Positions 1 through 14,009 of a stretch of DNA of 64,000 nucleotides are shown here, piece after piece. Positions within the stretch are counted from its first letter, which is position 1, and every line of letters starts with the position of its first letter. The translations under genes and the position numbers were made by a program. A model generated the notes under the pieces. That model saw nothing but the letters and a program-made list of their open reading frames with translations, made no database searches and was not told where the DNA came from. The stretch is from positions 26,278,185 through 26,342,184 of the forward strand of contig NC_054085.1 in NCBI RefSeq assembly GCF_017562075.2, written 5' to 3'. The DNA comes from Anopheles merus. Lineage: Eukaryota; Arthropoda; Insecta; Diptera; Culicidae.

Positions 1-1047
1 ATTTTCCCTTTGATACGCCTATCAAAACACGCCTTTTGCTCGCTGTGCCACGAAGATACGCGAGGTACATAGCGCAAGCGGATTGAAGAATGTTTTCCCC
101 TTCGCGTAAGGGCACGGAAAATCGATACGCAAATTGTGTATTGGATTAAATTTTTATACCACCGCCAATCGATATCGACTTCCCTGCGCTCGATTGCAAT
201 CGATCCCTTCAATCGAACTGTAACGCATAGGGCACAGACACAAAGAACAATCAATTCCCCTGGATGCTAAAGCATCGTTTGAAAATTCTTTCCCACTATT
301 TGGTAGGATTTGTTGAGGCAAAACGGAACGAATCCTTTGTTGTTGTTTCCCTTGAATTCCTACACGTCCAAATCTCCGAACCGAAAAACCACCAGCACTT
401 TGCCAAACAAAAAACAGCTGATAGCCGATTGAGAGCAACACGACGAGCGAGGGAATGAAAGAAAAAAAAAACGGCAGCGCAACATAGCTCTACCAGATGT
501 GAATTTTCTTTTCACGGTCATCAGCGAATGGGCCTCGTTTCCTCGTGCGCTGCCAAGCCGGAAACGTTTGCCGGCTCCCTCCCGAACGAGCTCTGCGCTC
601 CAAATATCTCGTGCACACCCCTAAAAAAAACAGAACCTCCACCTCTCGTTCTCCCGCCCGGACTTACCCGATTTGCCAATCGCAAAATCGGGACTCAAAC
701 GCCCAAACGGGGCCGGAAAACCGGGGGTCAGACATGGTCAGAGAGCAAGTCAGCTGTTCGGTTCGGCACAACACGGTTGGTTTGATTTTTTGGCACTTGA
801 ACGCGTACTTGACGTGGAGGTTGTTTTTTTGTGGTCGAAAACATCACGAGACTTTCCCGATTTCGTGACTGTTTTGCGATGGGAAAACAGAACGAAAAAG
901 GAAACAGCGCGTGGCCGTTCGGCCAAACATTGGAGCTCCCCTATGTGTTTATGCAATTGAAAATTACGTCCGTACAGCTGGCTCGAGAACAAGCTTAAAA
1001 CCAGGTTCGGGTGTTGGTTTAGAGAAAATACGCAAACAGACTGCTTG
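1..1047. other. non-coding stretch, no gene seen
   Basis: Mixed-composition DNA with short A runs. The ORFs are short, overlapping and lack coding character or splice context. Positions 973-990 carry TACAGCTGGCTCGAGAA, which recurs near 12893. Confidence 0.6.
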
Positions 1048-1291
1048 CAGGGTTTTCCAGGGGTTCTCATAGTCGAGGAACACTTCATAGGCTCTTTCTT
1101 ATCGGAAGTAAACTTCAAATGATGGAAATTGAACTCTATGGCTCCCTATTAGGACAGGCTCTTTTGAAATTCCTATTGCATTAGTCCAACAAGGGTGCTA
1201 TAGAGTCCAATTCCCATTAGATTAAGTTCATTTCACGTAAGAAAGACCCAATAAAGTGTTCCACAGTTATCAGAACACCTGCAAAAACCTG
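1048..1291. mobile_element. MITE-like element with about 40-bp terminal inverted repeats
   Basis: The left end begins CAGGGTTTTCCAGGGGTTCT and continues through a segment ending GGAACACTTC. The right end, read on the other strand, begins CAGGTTTTTGCAGGTGTTCT and also reaches GGAACACTTT. About three quarters of the first 40 bases match. The element is about 244 bp long with no coding capacity, which fits a non-autonomous DNA transposon. No clear target-site duplication survives. The CAGGGTTT terminus resembles the larger elements near 34.8, 48.75 and 54.4 kb, but the interior differs. Confidence 0.6.
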
Positions 1292-4200
1292 TAAAAAACG
1301 GAAAAGGAGCATTATAACGCACATTTTTGTACACAAATTCTGTTGCAAAATTCACCCACACTAATAAAAGACTTAGCGTTTCCTCCCTTAGTTCGATCAA
1401 ACAGATCTATAAAACAGAAAAAAAAACAAAGCGCTAAAAGAACCAAGCTCCATAAAGCTTCTTGTTCCGTTTAGATAGAAAGAGAGCCAACAAACACGAG
1501 CCAAATAGTAATACCGAGTGCAATAGAGAAGCTACAAAATACGGTTAAGGATAAAGTTAGTTTCTACGGTGAAAACTCGGACGGGCAAAACACGCCAAGC
1601 TTGACCTTCAAAAACAAAACGAAACTATGGGGCATCGGGAAGCGGCCTGGAACGAGCCGGAAAAAGGGGGAATAAAGGACCTCAGGGAGTCTATCTTGCT
1701 ACCAAGATGCACAACGGGATAAACGGCAAGCTTGCAAACCAAAGGGACAGAGTGATAGCGGGGGTGAAAAAAAAAACAGGAAAAACAGAAACCTCCAAAG
1801 CCCAGGGTCAAGGGTGGCAGCTTTTTCACACCAAAGGGAAACTGCATCCTGCTGTTAGTGTGATTCGAATTGTTTGCATATAGTTTCAGCTTTTTTTTCG
1901 TCCTTTTTTGCTACACCATCACCGGAATTCCTCTATCTACAAGCCCCTTACTGTACAAGTGTGCAAGCGCAGTTTTACCTTTTTCAGTTGAATTTCCACA
2001 GCTTCAGCACGCTCACGCACGTGTGGCTTTGCCCTGGCACCGATCGCGGCCGATCGGGGCGTAAATGTTTCCACTCACGGGGACAGGATTGCGGAAGGAT
2101 TTCCCTGGGATGTGTTGTACGGCAGTGTGGTTGTTAGGCGGCGATGATGATGATGATGATGATGCTGAAGGATATAAATCTTCTTTCACCTTCTGCGACC
2201 GATCTCGGAACTGATTTGTTTTCGACCTTGCCTCAATTGCGCTGCATCACTTTCCGCACACAAACGGTTAAACACGGCTGTTGCTTTAACAGGCGAGATT
2301 TTTCACACACCTGCGCACACCTGTTCACCCTGTTCGTACGCACAAAAAGAACTACTTTACTGAACACTGTTCAAACACTACCTTGCGTTGAGGGAATAAA
2401 AGCAAATAAAAGATGTAAATAAATAAAACGGCACAAAATGCTTACAATTCACTTCGGAGCTTCGGACGCGCAAACACGCGCAGAAAGATTGTAATTTTTC
2501 ACTCCCACAATACACACACACACAGAGACAAACACAGTGGGACACTTTTTTATTCTTTGTTTAATTCTAACCGCCAAAATGAACAGCAAGCACCATTTTC
2601 ACGCATTAATTTGAGCGTTTTAAACAGAGCCTCCGATGCCTAAGCTCATTCACCCACTCAACACACACGCACATACGCACGGGCACACGCTTAGGTCTCA
2701 CTCTTTTCTCATGGTGTTATCTTCTTGCGCTTCGTTCATTCGCCGCGTTTTGTGTCCGCGTGTTCATCAATTGCGTTGAACAAAATAAAAAAAAAACCCT
2801 CAAAATTCGTGGCCCATTCGTGGTTTCGAGTTGGACTGCGGCGGGTTTCTTCTCCTTCTTCTCCTATCCTTCTTTCTGTCCTGTTTCCTTGTAACATGTT
2901 TATTTCATTTTGTCCGTCTTCTTTCTACCATATTACAGTATTCGCTTTTAAACATCGTTTCGTAGCCGGTGTTTTTAAGACCGCGGGGACCTCTAGCACA
3001 TACACGTACACGCGGGATGTGGGGCGGCTCAGCACTTTCTCACACCTGCCGCGTGGTGCGCGTGCTTGAAGGCAGCAGCATAAAACGGAGAGGCACGACA
3101 GAGAGAAGCAGAGAGGGATGAACAATAATTGAAGCAACAACAAAAAAAAAGACGGAAAAGAAGGCAAGCAAAACACAGCTTAAGCCAGCCTTCGAAAGGC
3201 GCGTCGTCGCCGCGTGTGCGCGCGCGCGTACACGCAAACGCAAAAGCGCCCGGGTGGTGGAGTGCTTGAGTGATGTTTTCTCTTTCGCCTCTTGCAGCAT
3301 TCCTTTTGCTCATTCTTGGTTCCTTTTGCTGGTTGGGTTTTTTTCTTTTCTTTTCGTTTTCTTCTGTTCAATGCCCTCCCTTCTTCACCTGAGTCAACAG
3401 TTTTGGAGCTTTTCGATGGGTTTCTTTTCCGTTTTTCGGGTGAGAAGGGGGGAGAGTTTTTTCTTGGTTTTATTCTTTTTCCCCCTGTACTCCACAATTT
3501 ATATGAATTTGTCTGTATTTGTGCCGGTGAGCTTTTGGAGCGATTCTTCACGGGCACACTGCTCAAGTTCATTCAGCCCTAAAGTACACCTCGTGGCTCG
3601 GAACCACCGCAAAGGTTGCGGTGCCGCAGAACGAAAAAGATCGCTTGACTGGGTTTCCGTTTGAATTATTTTGAAACACCATCAAATAATGCTTGCGATA
3701 AAATTCGCTTTCCCGCACACCTTCGAAGCAGCACACCAAATTCTGCTGATGTGGCTCTCTCTCGTGTAGGTGTACCCAAAACTAAAGGTGTAGTGAACTA
3801 ACACAAAACTGTAATGAAGATTTTATTCCTGCCGAAACGTGCAGCGAAAACAATGGCATTTAAAAACAAAAAAAGCGAAGCGTAAAATGATTTTAATTAC
3901 TTTACGCTCTTTTATTGCTGAACGAGCTTTGCACACGTGAGAAGGGACGCTTTATTCAGCTGGTGCTAAAGCTCCTTTTAACGCTTCTCTTAACACGCAA
4001 GATAGGCGCCGGAGCAATCAAACTGGCGGACGGTTTCTTCACTGCAAAGTAGCACATAGTAAAGGGGTAAATGATAAAAAAAATTGTTTTCTTTAAAAAT
4101 GAAAAAGTCGTGCATCAACTTTACATAGACGGTCAAACAAATTTGTAAGAAGCATCACTGAGTCTAGGAAAACGAACGCACAAAACGCACTAACACTCGC

Positions 4201-4369
4201 ATCATCAATTTTACACAAAACGCTGACCCGCTTTTTCACACGCGAGCAACTAAGAGTATGCAAAAACATCACTTTTTTTAGCCCCTTGTTCCGAAAGAAA
4301 TAAAAATCGTAGGCTTTTGAGATACACCGAATTTCCTATCAAGCTCGCGAACACCTGACGTGTGCCTTC
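1292..4369. other. non-coding stretch
   Basis: No gene is supported. It contains a short (GAT)n run at about 2143-2163, CA-rich patches near 2510 and 2660, and pyrimidine-rich DNA at 2800-3500 that gives long but low-quality ORFs of F, S and L. Nothing else is recognisable. Confidence 0.5.
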
Positions 4370-5130
4370 TAAAACCACCGTACACACGCAACCAAACATA
4401 TACACACACACACACACAAATAAATACACCAAGATATTGGCCAACAAGCCAGAGACGCACCCGACACTCAGCAGGCAACCGACACGCACCGAAGCAGCAG
4501 CAGCGCCCAAAAAAAAGTGCTGGAGGAACCACCGAGCCGAGCCGTGTTGTTCGAGGACCGATTTTCGAATGCATTTTCCAGCCCGATCGACGGTACGGTC
4601 GAAGCGGCCACCCGTTTAGACGTTGCACACTGCCGAAGAGAAAACTGCGATGCTCCGTACGCCCGGATAATCGGGAGCGGTCGGTCGCGTCTGTCTCGCT
4701 TCGGCGTACGGGCCAGTCGACCGCGTGCTTGCTTGGGCGAGAGAATGCGGCATTGTTGCGCGCGCTCTTGCCCGTGCTGCCCTTTCGCAGCATACTCTCG
4801 CGGTACGCGTCCACCGCACCAACACAGCCACACACACACACACACACAAAGGTTGCTTTTGGGAGAAGAAGATAAAACATCCACCACCTGTGCAACATTA
4901 CATCCTACTACAGCTCACGCGGGTTTCTTTATTTCGTTTGGAGTTTAGAGTGCCGCTCGAAAAAAAACGAGAGAAATCGTGCAACGCGCTTGGGGGGAAA
5001 CGACGCGCATGCAACATAACACAACCAAAGCAGGCGAACAAATGTGTCTTCCCGACAGCTGATTGAAATCGGAGAGAACGATGCAACGAAACTCCCCTTC
5101 CCGCCCTTTGTATATATTAGTATGTGTGTG
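4370..5130. promoter_or_regulatory. CpG-rich island, possible promoter or 5' exon
   Basis: In contrast to its AT-rich surroundings, 4440-4830 is rich in CpG and has few stop codons on either strand, so several overlapping ORFs of 140-206 codons appear. None has coherent protein character, and parts are just translated CA repeats. Such islands in insects often mark promoters or 5' UTR exons. I cannot choose a strand or a start site. A (GT)n run lies at about 5120-5145. Confidence 0.25.
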
Positions 5131-8100
5131 TGTATGTGTGTGTGTAAGTGAGGTTAGTAAATAAACATAATTCGATGGGAAACAAATCTTTCACAAACAA
5201 TCATCGCTGCTCTCTCTCTCTCTCGCTCTCGCTCTGGTTCGCTATCGCTCACGCTCGGTTTGTATCAGCAATATTGTTATCAAACATTCTCGTCCAACCT
5301 ACACCGAACCTGCACACGAAAGATGATGCACAGGTGTGTGCTGACGAAGCATACATACGACGGGAAACTCGAAACCCCCGGGGGAGGCGCTGCTGGTGGT
5401 GCAGAAGAAGCGGAGCCTTGGGTGCACCTTTCTCCAGCTTCACGCGAACTGCACGTTGTGTGGGTACGTGGCAACACAACGTGCCCCGTGTTGGGGTGCG
5501 GAATGCATGTACTGCTAGTAGATGTAACCATTTAATGATGGTTTTACGATGGAAATGGAAAAGAACCAATTTCATGTGAATTTTATTTTGAATATTAATG
5601 TAACATGTTTCAATACACATAAGCAAGCCTTTGAGAATAGGAAACATATACGAGATACATTCAGTGAAGTAAAAAATGTTTTTTTTTTTTTAAATTATTA
5701 ATGTGACGTTTTCATTTGTTTTGCATAAGAACAATGTACAAACTACATTCAAAAAAACCCCATAGAAAGTGTGTGTTAAATGATAAAAAAAGATTTGCTA
5801 TTCACCATATCAACCAAAAAGAAAAATGTGCTAAAAGCAGCAAAATGTAATTGATATAGCATAACTTCAGGCGTAATAATTCCAAGCATCGCAATAGCCG
5901 CAAATGTTCATAGGAAAAACTGCAAAATTGCAACCATTTTTTTTATTGAAACAGCCACTAATACAACATTAATTACAAAAATTTTGAACAAATGATTCTA
6001 ATTTTTACATAATATTTAAGTGGCAATCTTTTGCACACAAAACAAAGATCATTAAAATATTAAAAATATTACAACCCACTCGTAAACTGCACTGCATGGT
6101 TTGATCTTACCACGCTAATTACAATTAATTTCATTCTTCGCTTATAATCCACCCCTCCATTCGCTCATTATCACGCGAAACAAACGACAAAACACACCAT
6201 CCCCGCCACTCCACTTATCCTCCACGACGACCTCGGGGACGGCCCTCTATTTATGGGCATTCCACCAACGGGCTACCACCACCCCTCGGGGAGAACAGAC
6301 TTACTTAATCTTCCGGGGTGGGTTTAACCGGACTTGAAAAGAAAGTCAAGTGCACGGACGACGCAACGGATGGCGTAACCAGTGCCAAACAGGCCGCCGT
6401 GCACACATACTACTCCGCAAGTCCGCGCACCGCGAACAAAGAATGCACTCGCGCGCAAGCAACTCGAGCGGCCGATGCAGTTTGAGAAGGCAGACGGCGT
6501 CACCGCATCGAAGAACCGCAGACGTATCTGTGCTATTTTGTACAATGTGCACTTTATCTTGGGGTTGGTTGGTTGCTTCGTGTTTCAGGCCTTCCCTTTA
6601 TGCTCCCTTTCGCTTATGGTAGTTTTTTCTTTGCATTATTTAATATCATGCTCTTCTCCTCTTCGCAACTGCTCATTATCGGTGAGCAATAAGAAGCAAA
6701 TCGATCGATCCAGGTCTGAGCGTAGGTTGGGAAGGAGCTTTCGATGCTGGATGACATTCCAGGAAAGTACCTTTGTTGATCGTGCCATCTGATACTAGCA
6801 ACAGAAGATGAGATAGCGGTAGAAATATAACATAGAATTGGCGGAGAGTAAAGTGAAGACGAAAAGTAGTCCATACACAATCAGAGCAAATGGTGTTACG
6901 AGTGTCTTTCCAGGACACGTGTTGCGTAATTGGTAACGGTAACACACTAACCGTTGCGTAGCATTAACGAGGGCAATTGTTGCATTCGCATAATAATCTA
7001 TACGTACATACAATTAGCTTCAATAAGTTTTTTTTTGTAATTTTTTTTGTACAAGTGGAAGATTTTACTTAAATAAATATCTAAAATATCAAACTTAGTA
7101 GAAAAACTAGTAGGAATAAAAAAAAACTCTTCGTTATTGTGTCTAAGCCAGTCCCAATTATAGTTTGACAGCTCTGCAACCTAACAATAATTTGGTCCTT
7201 CGAACCGGATCGCCTAGATATTTTATCAAGAATATGACGTATTAGAATTATATTGAGTTTAAATCGATGTTATTGCCTGATTGATGATGATCCTTCAAAA
7301 TCCAATTCTTAACGACCTTCGGCAATCCTTACCCCTAATGTTCTGTTTTGGTACATTAAAATACAATACATTGCGAACAGTTGCACAAAACAAGACCACA
7401 TTGGTGGGGTTGTGACCTTTTCCTCTGTTGTTTACCAGTTTTTTTAGATATCTTTCCAATAATTCATTTATCTTACAAAACCAACATCGATACATCAAAA
7501 GCAACTCTCCACAGTTTACAGCTCCAAAAGTCACATTAAACGATAACAAATGATAGTTTTCCCCTCCATAAAAAGACTCATGGGCTAGCTGAATAACGAC
7601 TCATCTGGATCAATTAAACGACTTTTCCAGTATCACCAATGGTTACAAATCGATACGGGGGGAACTTCATTGCCATCCAAGATCCCAAACAAGCAAATAT
7701 CCACCGGAGCGAGTAGCTCGCCGGTGTTAGCAGGATAATAAATACCCTCTGGTGAGCAAAAAGAAAACTTACCACACATAAAAATTACTCACCTGTAACG
7801 AACGTCAATAAAAGTGTGAACCGCGTTTAATGCGCCGTTATAAATAGGCCTCCCAAACCGCGCCCTTTGGCCAATTTTGCACTTATCTCGGTGTGGACTC
7901 GGGGGCGAGAACGGCGGCATAGCACCAAGCATTTTGCTTCCTTCTGCTCGGATGCGCATTCAACTATTTTTGGGATTCAGCTCGCTGCATTCACATTTAT
8001 TGCCTGCGCTCGTGCACTTTTGCGAGATTTGCTGTGTCTTTTGGAAACACGATCGTGTTGGAGTTTCTATAGTTGCAACCGAAAAGGAATGCAACAAACA

Positions 8101-11100
8101 AAAAAGTTGACAAGGAAAGTTTCCAGCAAGGTGTAATGGCTACACTGTGTCTTGTTGTAGAAAAACAAAAAACCCGTTGGCCATTAAGAAAATGAATCGC
8201 GGTTAGTTTACCGCTAAAAACAACTGCACCAAACAAAACGCGACAAGCAAAATGACCCTATTCTATCAGTCTCGAGCCACGGTATCTGTCGAGGGAAAAG
8301 CACCAGCGACACGATAAGAGAAAGCGTTGTCCACCAGTAGCACAACAGCAGCAGCACCAGCAACGGTACAAAACGTCCTCAACGCCGCATTCTCTCACCG
8401 GCAGCAACAAATCGGCCAAACTAACAAGAAAGGCGCTTTTTCGCGCAGTCCACCCGGGCGAAAAGGGGGACGATTTTCACGAGGAAGAGAACCACCACCG
8501 AAACACGGGAAAGTCTCTGGTCTGGATAATTTAATGTACATGGGACCCGGACAAACTTTATCAAACAAGCTCCACACCACGATGTTACAGCCACCCTCTC
8601 TCGGTTTGGTTGGCATTACAAGGGAATGTTTTTTTTTTATATTTATGCTACCATCACAAACACGAACAGTGGTGCTTTCTACTGGCACGAAAGGTTTAAT
8701 TGTTCACTGCCATTATGTGTGTGTGTGTGGCCTATCTTTTCCACTTGTCAGTTCATAAATATTTCACTTGTATTCTTACTTACTCAGCAGATATTGTTAA
8801 TGAGATTTTGTATTAGATCCATGTGTTTATATTTTAGGAACATTTCATATCACACAGTTAACTTTTTCATATATTCTTTACATTCAAAACCTTTCTAACA
8901 AAAGAAGGTCATTCAAGTGTATTTTGATACAGTTCAATGTACTTTCATGATACAAAAATAGATATAATTAGAACTACCCTATCGCCTAACCATTATCAAA
9001 CGCTTTGTTTACTTCCTTATCGGTATCAGGCCACCTGCCTGTACACACTCTGGTGTGAAAAATTGCACAATCCCATGTAACCATTAGGCCTGTTAGGCAG
9101 TGAAGGGGTGTCAACAAAACAAACAAATATCAGGTGGGAACGGCTCTTTCCAGCAAGCTCTAGAGCTCAGATTCGTTGCCTATCGCCGTAGCAGTTGTTG
9201 AGGCAGTCCGATATAGTAATGATAGTTGAAAGGTATTCCCTCTTCTAAAGGAACATTGAACGCACGGTACACGCATACGGTGGTGATATCGGGAAATTCT
9301 CCACCATGACATATGAGACACATTTTATCACACCGCAGCTTTTGCCAGCTGGTCGGAAGGTGGAAGTTTCTGCGAAGGGGAGTTGATTAAATTTAACATT
9401 TATAGTTGTATCGATCGATGTTCGATTAGATACGGCCGGTACCGTGCCTCAGTATTCGCCGTACTGGTACAAAGCCTGTACCAGATTGCTCGTTATCTTC
9501 ACGGACGGAGTCAAAATCCTCAACCACAGCCTGACAGTCTGTGATAGACGGAATGGTGTGACCTACTTGGGATGCGGCGGTGCACACAAACTGTCTATTT
9601 ACTGTCTACTTAGCAGAGATCGTTACTAAGATGTATCACCCCTTTTAGGTCGTTTTTTGCGAGACCGAGACCGTTTCTGTGCAATAAGGCAGAGACGAAT
9701 ACTCGCCATTAAATTGAAATTTAAACATCAATGGAGGTGAATCTCCATTTTTTCATACTAGTGATTTAGGACCATTAGACCACACCACTTGGGATCGCTT
9801 TAAAAGAGCTGATTACAGAGTGGAATGTAAAAAATATCAGACAGATTCAACTGAGCCTGTGATCGAACCTGAGATTCAACAAACTTGAATTTAAACTAAA
9901 TATCCTATCAACTTTCCTATGAGTTTCAATTAGATTTGGCCGCTAGAGGTCCTTCTTAAGGTCCATTACAAGCTATGAGCAGAAAAAAAATCATCAAAGG
10001 GCAACTAAAGTAATTAATTTTAATCTCCAGGTTGTTGAATCAGATTGTGAAATAAAAGAAGATGGTTTCCAAACATTGAATAAATCATCCTTTTTTATAA
10101 AATTCTTCTTCGTATTCCTCGTTCTTCTTCTTCTTCTTCTTCTTTGGCACAATTCTACGTATGGGGTGGTTTGATCCGTTCGAGGCATGAACCCATGTAC
10201 GTGCCTGTTGTTTAACCATACGAGTTGACAACTGTACCACGGAGACCGAGTTGTTTATACACTTCTATTACAGTATAAAAACAAGTAATCTACATCATCC
10301 AAAATCAGAATTTATATAAATAGACATTTCAATTGTTTTATCAAACTGATCATTGAAGAATAAAAACATTGAACCTACGACGCATAAAAAGCTACACTTT
10401 CACATCAACAAAAATTTTACAAGTTAAGTCATAACTTTTCCCTATCTCCCAAAAGAGTAACGGAAACTGCTGAGATATCTTCCTTATCACACTTGTCGTA
10501 AAACATGGGAGAACTAGCTTTACTGATCAAATATTGTCCTCCCCATAGATGAAAGAGCAGCATTATATTCGATTTAAAACGCATCAAAAACCTGCTTGCA
10601 GCCCAGACTAGCTTCATGCGCTGTTTGCAATTGCGTCACCTTACCCTACTGACTTTGTATCCAAAAACACCACACAGCAGACGCACGAGCCACAAGTGAT
10701 TCATGGTAAAATTAACACCATCGAGCTTATACGCCGGAAAACCAAGCCAAACATTAGAATTTATGGCAGCGGACAAACTCCAACATCACACACCCACAGG
10801 CGAGCACTCGTAAATAAACGAACCGGCTGTGCAAGAGCGCAAAACGAGGGGCAGGAGGTACTAGGAGTTGAGGAACTGTCACATAGGGCGCGTCCGATTG
10901 CAAACGAAACGAGACGGTGTGTGGTGGATCGCTTTTGTTTGTGCAGCCCACTTCCTGGTGCAGCAGCAGTTTGTCGTCTAATAGCGCAGCAAGATTGCAA
11001 GATTGCACTCGTTTAATAACAAGAGTTGTTTGTGCGTTGAGCTCCGAGCGGGCGGCCGGTACACCTTACGTAATGGCAACCGTTCGTTGGGGATTGGGAA

Positions 11101-13726
11101 GCAAAACAAAGAGTTGCTTCTGTGTCGGTGGGCCCCACACTCTAGACGACGACGACGATAAAGATATGTGGGATGGGGGAAATGTCTAGAGTTACTGTCA
11201 TTTCATTATCGGCGAGCGTATTGCAACGACAAACACGCTCTGCTAGGAAGTAAAATGGCAAGCAAAATACGATTGTATTGCTCTGCCCGGAACTTGATGG
11301 CCGATCGAAGTTAGGTTAATTACGCCTTCGCAAGTCTCCTCATTGCGAGATTGTATTATCTCTAGTAATGGATTCTACGGCGAAAATGTGATGTGACGAA
11401 TGGGCTCTGACATGGTCAGCAAGTCGTTTGAGGTTCCATTATCACCACCGACCAGGATGCAGCAACCAGTATCCGGTAACTGATGGGAAAAAAGACCAGC
11501 TAACCTCAAGGGTGTCATGTGGCTACAAACCACACCCGCAGGTCAATAGGTGAGCTCAAATTTGAAGTTATCCTCAACCAGAAAAGCTGAACCATTCCAA
11601 ACTTAAAGTACGTATCCACAGCTCACCACAAACCTTTCTCTGACGCGCAAGAGCGTACCACTCAATATCTTTCCAATATTATTACACCCCACAGCAATTC
11701 TTCAGCCATCGGGCATACCGGAATGCATACAAAAAAAAAGAAAGTTAATCCATTTCCATCCCCGATCGACACGAAAATGCGCACATGTGCCCGCGTATCA
11801 AGGCCGCGTAGGCAGTCAGACTCTTCGTACGTGCCCCGGTACGCAGTCACGCAACAGCAAAACCTCAATCGCTTCTCACCTCACGGTTTGCATTGATTTT
11901 ACAAAATTTATTCCCAAACACCATCACCACCCGCCTCTCGCCGGTTCTCGCCCACGTGTCATCGACATCTTGCAAATTTCTGCGCACCCCCTACACAGCT
12001 CGCGAATAAAATAATGCGCTCCGCTGTGTGAGCAGACCTGTTTTGTGCAGTGCCAGGGCTTATCGTTGATGCGATTACGGTGCAACGGATCCCACACAAC
12101 TAACAGACACACACACACACACACACACATCCGGAGTCTGTGCATCCAATGCATCCAATAACACAATGGATGGTCGCTGTTTTTCCTTCCCTTCGTTGTG
12201 TGGTGCCTTGCCAAGAAATAAGGAAGTTCATGGGCGTGCTTACGTGCTGGTATGCTTGCATTTCCACCTCATGTCGACGAAATTTTCACTTTTCTTTTCC
12301 CCCTTCGTAGCCCCTTGCGCCTATACACGGCTCAAGAGGGGCTGGGGCTAAATCAAACGCATCCCCGCTCGAAGTGGATGATGATACTTCGGTTCCCATT
12401 CCGGGATTCATCAGCCTAATGTGCTTGATTCGCATTCCGCCATAATGAAGGGTTTTGCTGTCTGAAGCAGAGTACTTGCGGTCTGGAGCAGTGATCGGCA
12501 GCAAGAGGTTGATGTTAACGTTTTACTGAGCTTGCATTAAAAAAAAACATGTGTTGGAGCCTGATGTTGAAACGTAAATCTAACATTGATTTAAGACATC
12601 GAGAGCATAAAAGCAGAGCAAACAAATTTTCCAAATTCTTTTGTCTGGAAGTTGTCAACCACTGCTTCTCAGCTGATCTTAAACCATTTCAATAGATGCT
12701 GCACATACGACACGAGCCGATTTGTAGTACCCATAAATCCACTCCAATTCTCATTATTCCCGCCATAAGTTTTAGCCGGAGCGCCTTTAAAAACCTCATC
12801 TACTCAACAGCATCAGTTGCGTACCATTCGTTAATTAATTGAGGAAGCAAACAAGACTGCCGCTGGTTCGGGCTGCTTCCGCGTATTTCGTGCTACAGCT
12901 GGCTCGAGAATCTACGCCGAACCATTAGTGCAGCATCCGTGGAGCGACAGGAACTCCGGGAGAAAGCCGACCAGCGGCATGCACTTTCCAACAGTGCGCA
13001 ATCTGCACATTTCTAGAACAATCAATGTAAACATCATGATCCCAGCGCCAACACACACACGCGTTTGTAGAGACGTACAAGGGTTAGGGCAGTAAACATT
13101 GAGGTGATGCTGATATTTGAATACACCCCGCACGAATGAACTTTGAAGGTAGTTTTGTGGTATACGAGAGGGCGCGTGGTTGACCGACTACTTGCGGATT
13201 GCGTGTAGTCTCTTACTTTCAGATGGTGAGCTGTACCGGTGAAAGTTAGTGTTAAGTCAACTATTCTTGGTTCGGGAGAGTTTGTGGAGGTTATAAATGG
13301 TAAACATGAGAGGGGGTGTATATCTGGTTTACGCTGAATACATACGAGAAATGATTACGGGATGGTGAAGTTATTCGTGGCTAGATGGGAACCAAAGGTT
13401 ACTATGTTACAGATAGCAACAGTAAAAGGCTAAGACTTGATGTTAAACATAGTTAAATATGTATAACAAGTAGAAATGAGAATAATCAAACAAACAAAAC
13501 ATAGCAGTCAAATAATATAGATGAGATAAATAAAAGAATGAAAGGAATATCAAGTAAGGTAAAAATTGAGTAAACAAAATAAAAATATACAAAAACAAAC
13601 ACAGGAGCGATCATTTACGTAAGAAAAACAGGTACAGAGGGAAAAATATTATAGTATAAAAGTTTAACCGCATCCGGCCGTCATCAGGTACCTGAGGTTT
13701 TAGTATCTTATGAAATAACAAGAATT
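5131..13726. other. non-coding stretch with scattered short repeats
   Basis: No coding exon is supported. Contents: a CT-rich run at 5211-5234; a weak copy of the recurrent TGCATA/AGGCG motif at 5859-5880; a 20-mer at 7191-7210 that recurs exactly at 20921; a (CTT)n run near 10125-10143; a (CA)n run near 12103-12129; and a second copy of TACAGCTGGCTCGAGAA near 12893. It is probably intergenic or intronic. Confidence 0.5.
7191..7210. repeat. 20-bp dispersed repeat, copy 1
   Basis: TTTGGTCCTTCGAACCGGAT. An identical copy lies at 20921-20940 and a one-or-two-mismatch copy at 22637-22656. Read in frame it would encode F-G-P-S-N-R, so it may be a scrap of a retroelement coding region, but no flanking similarity is visible. 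Confidence 0.6.
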
Positions 13727-13769
13727 AATAATAATAAGAATAAATAATAATAATAATAATAATAATAAC

Positions 13770-13825
<56 letters not shown>

Positions 13826-13848
13826 TAATAGTAAAAATAATAATAATA

Positions 13849-13930
<82 letters not shown>

Positions 13931-13942
13931 GTAATAATAAAA

Positions 13943-13987
<45 letters not shown>

Positions 13988-14009
13988 CATAATAATAATA
14001 AAAATAATC
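13727..14009. repeat. (AAT)n microsatellite
   Basis: About 280 bp of almost uninterrupted AAT/TAA trinucleotides with a few substitutions. It yields polyY, polyI and polyL reading frames on the minus strand that are artefacts. Confidence 0.97.

Noticed and set aside
4278..4948. ORFs of 139 to 206 codons on both strands
   Set aside because: CpG-rich island with few stops; no domain, inconsistent frames, and partly translated CA repeats.
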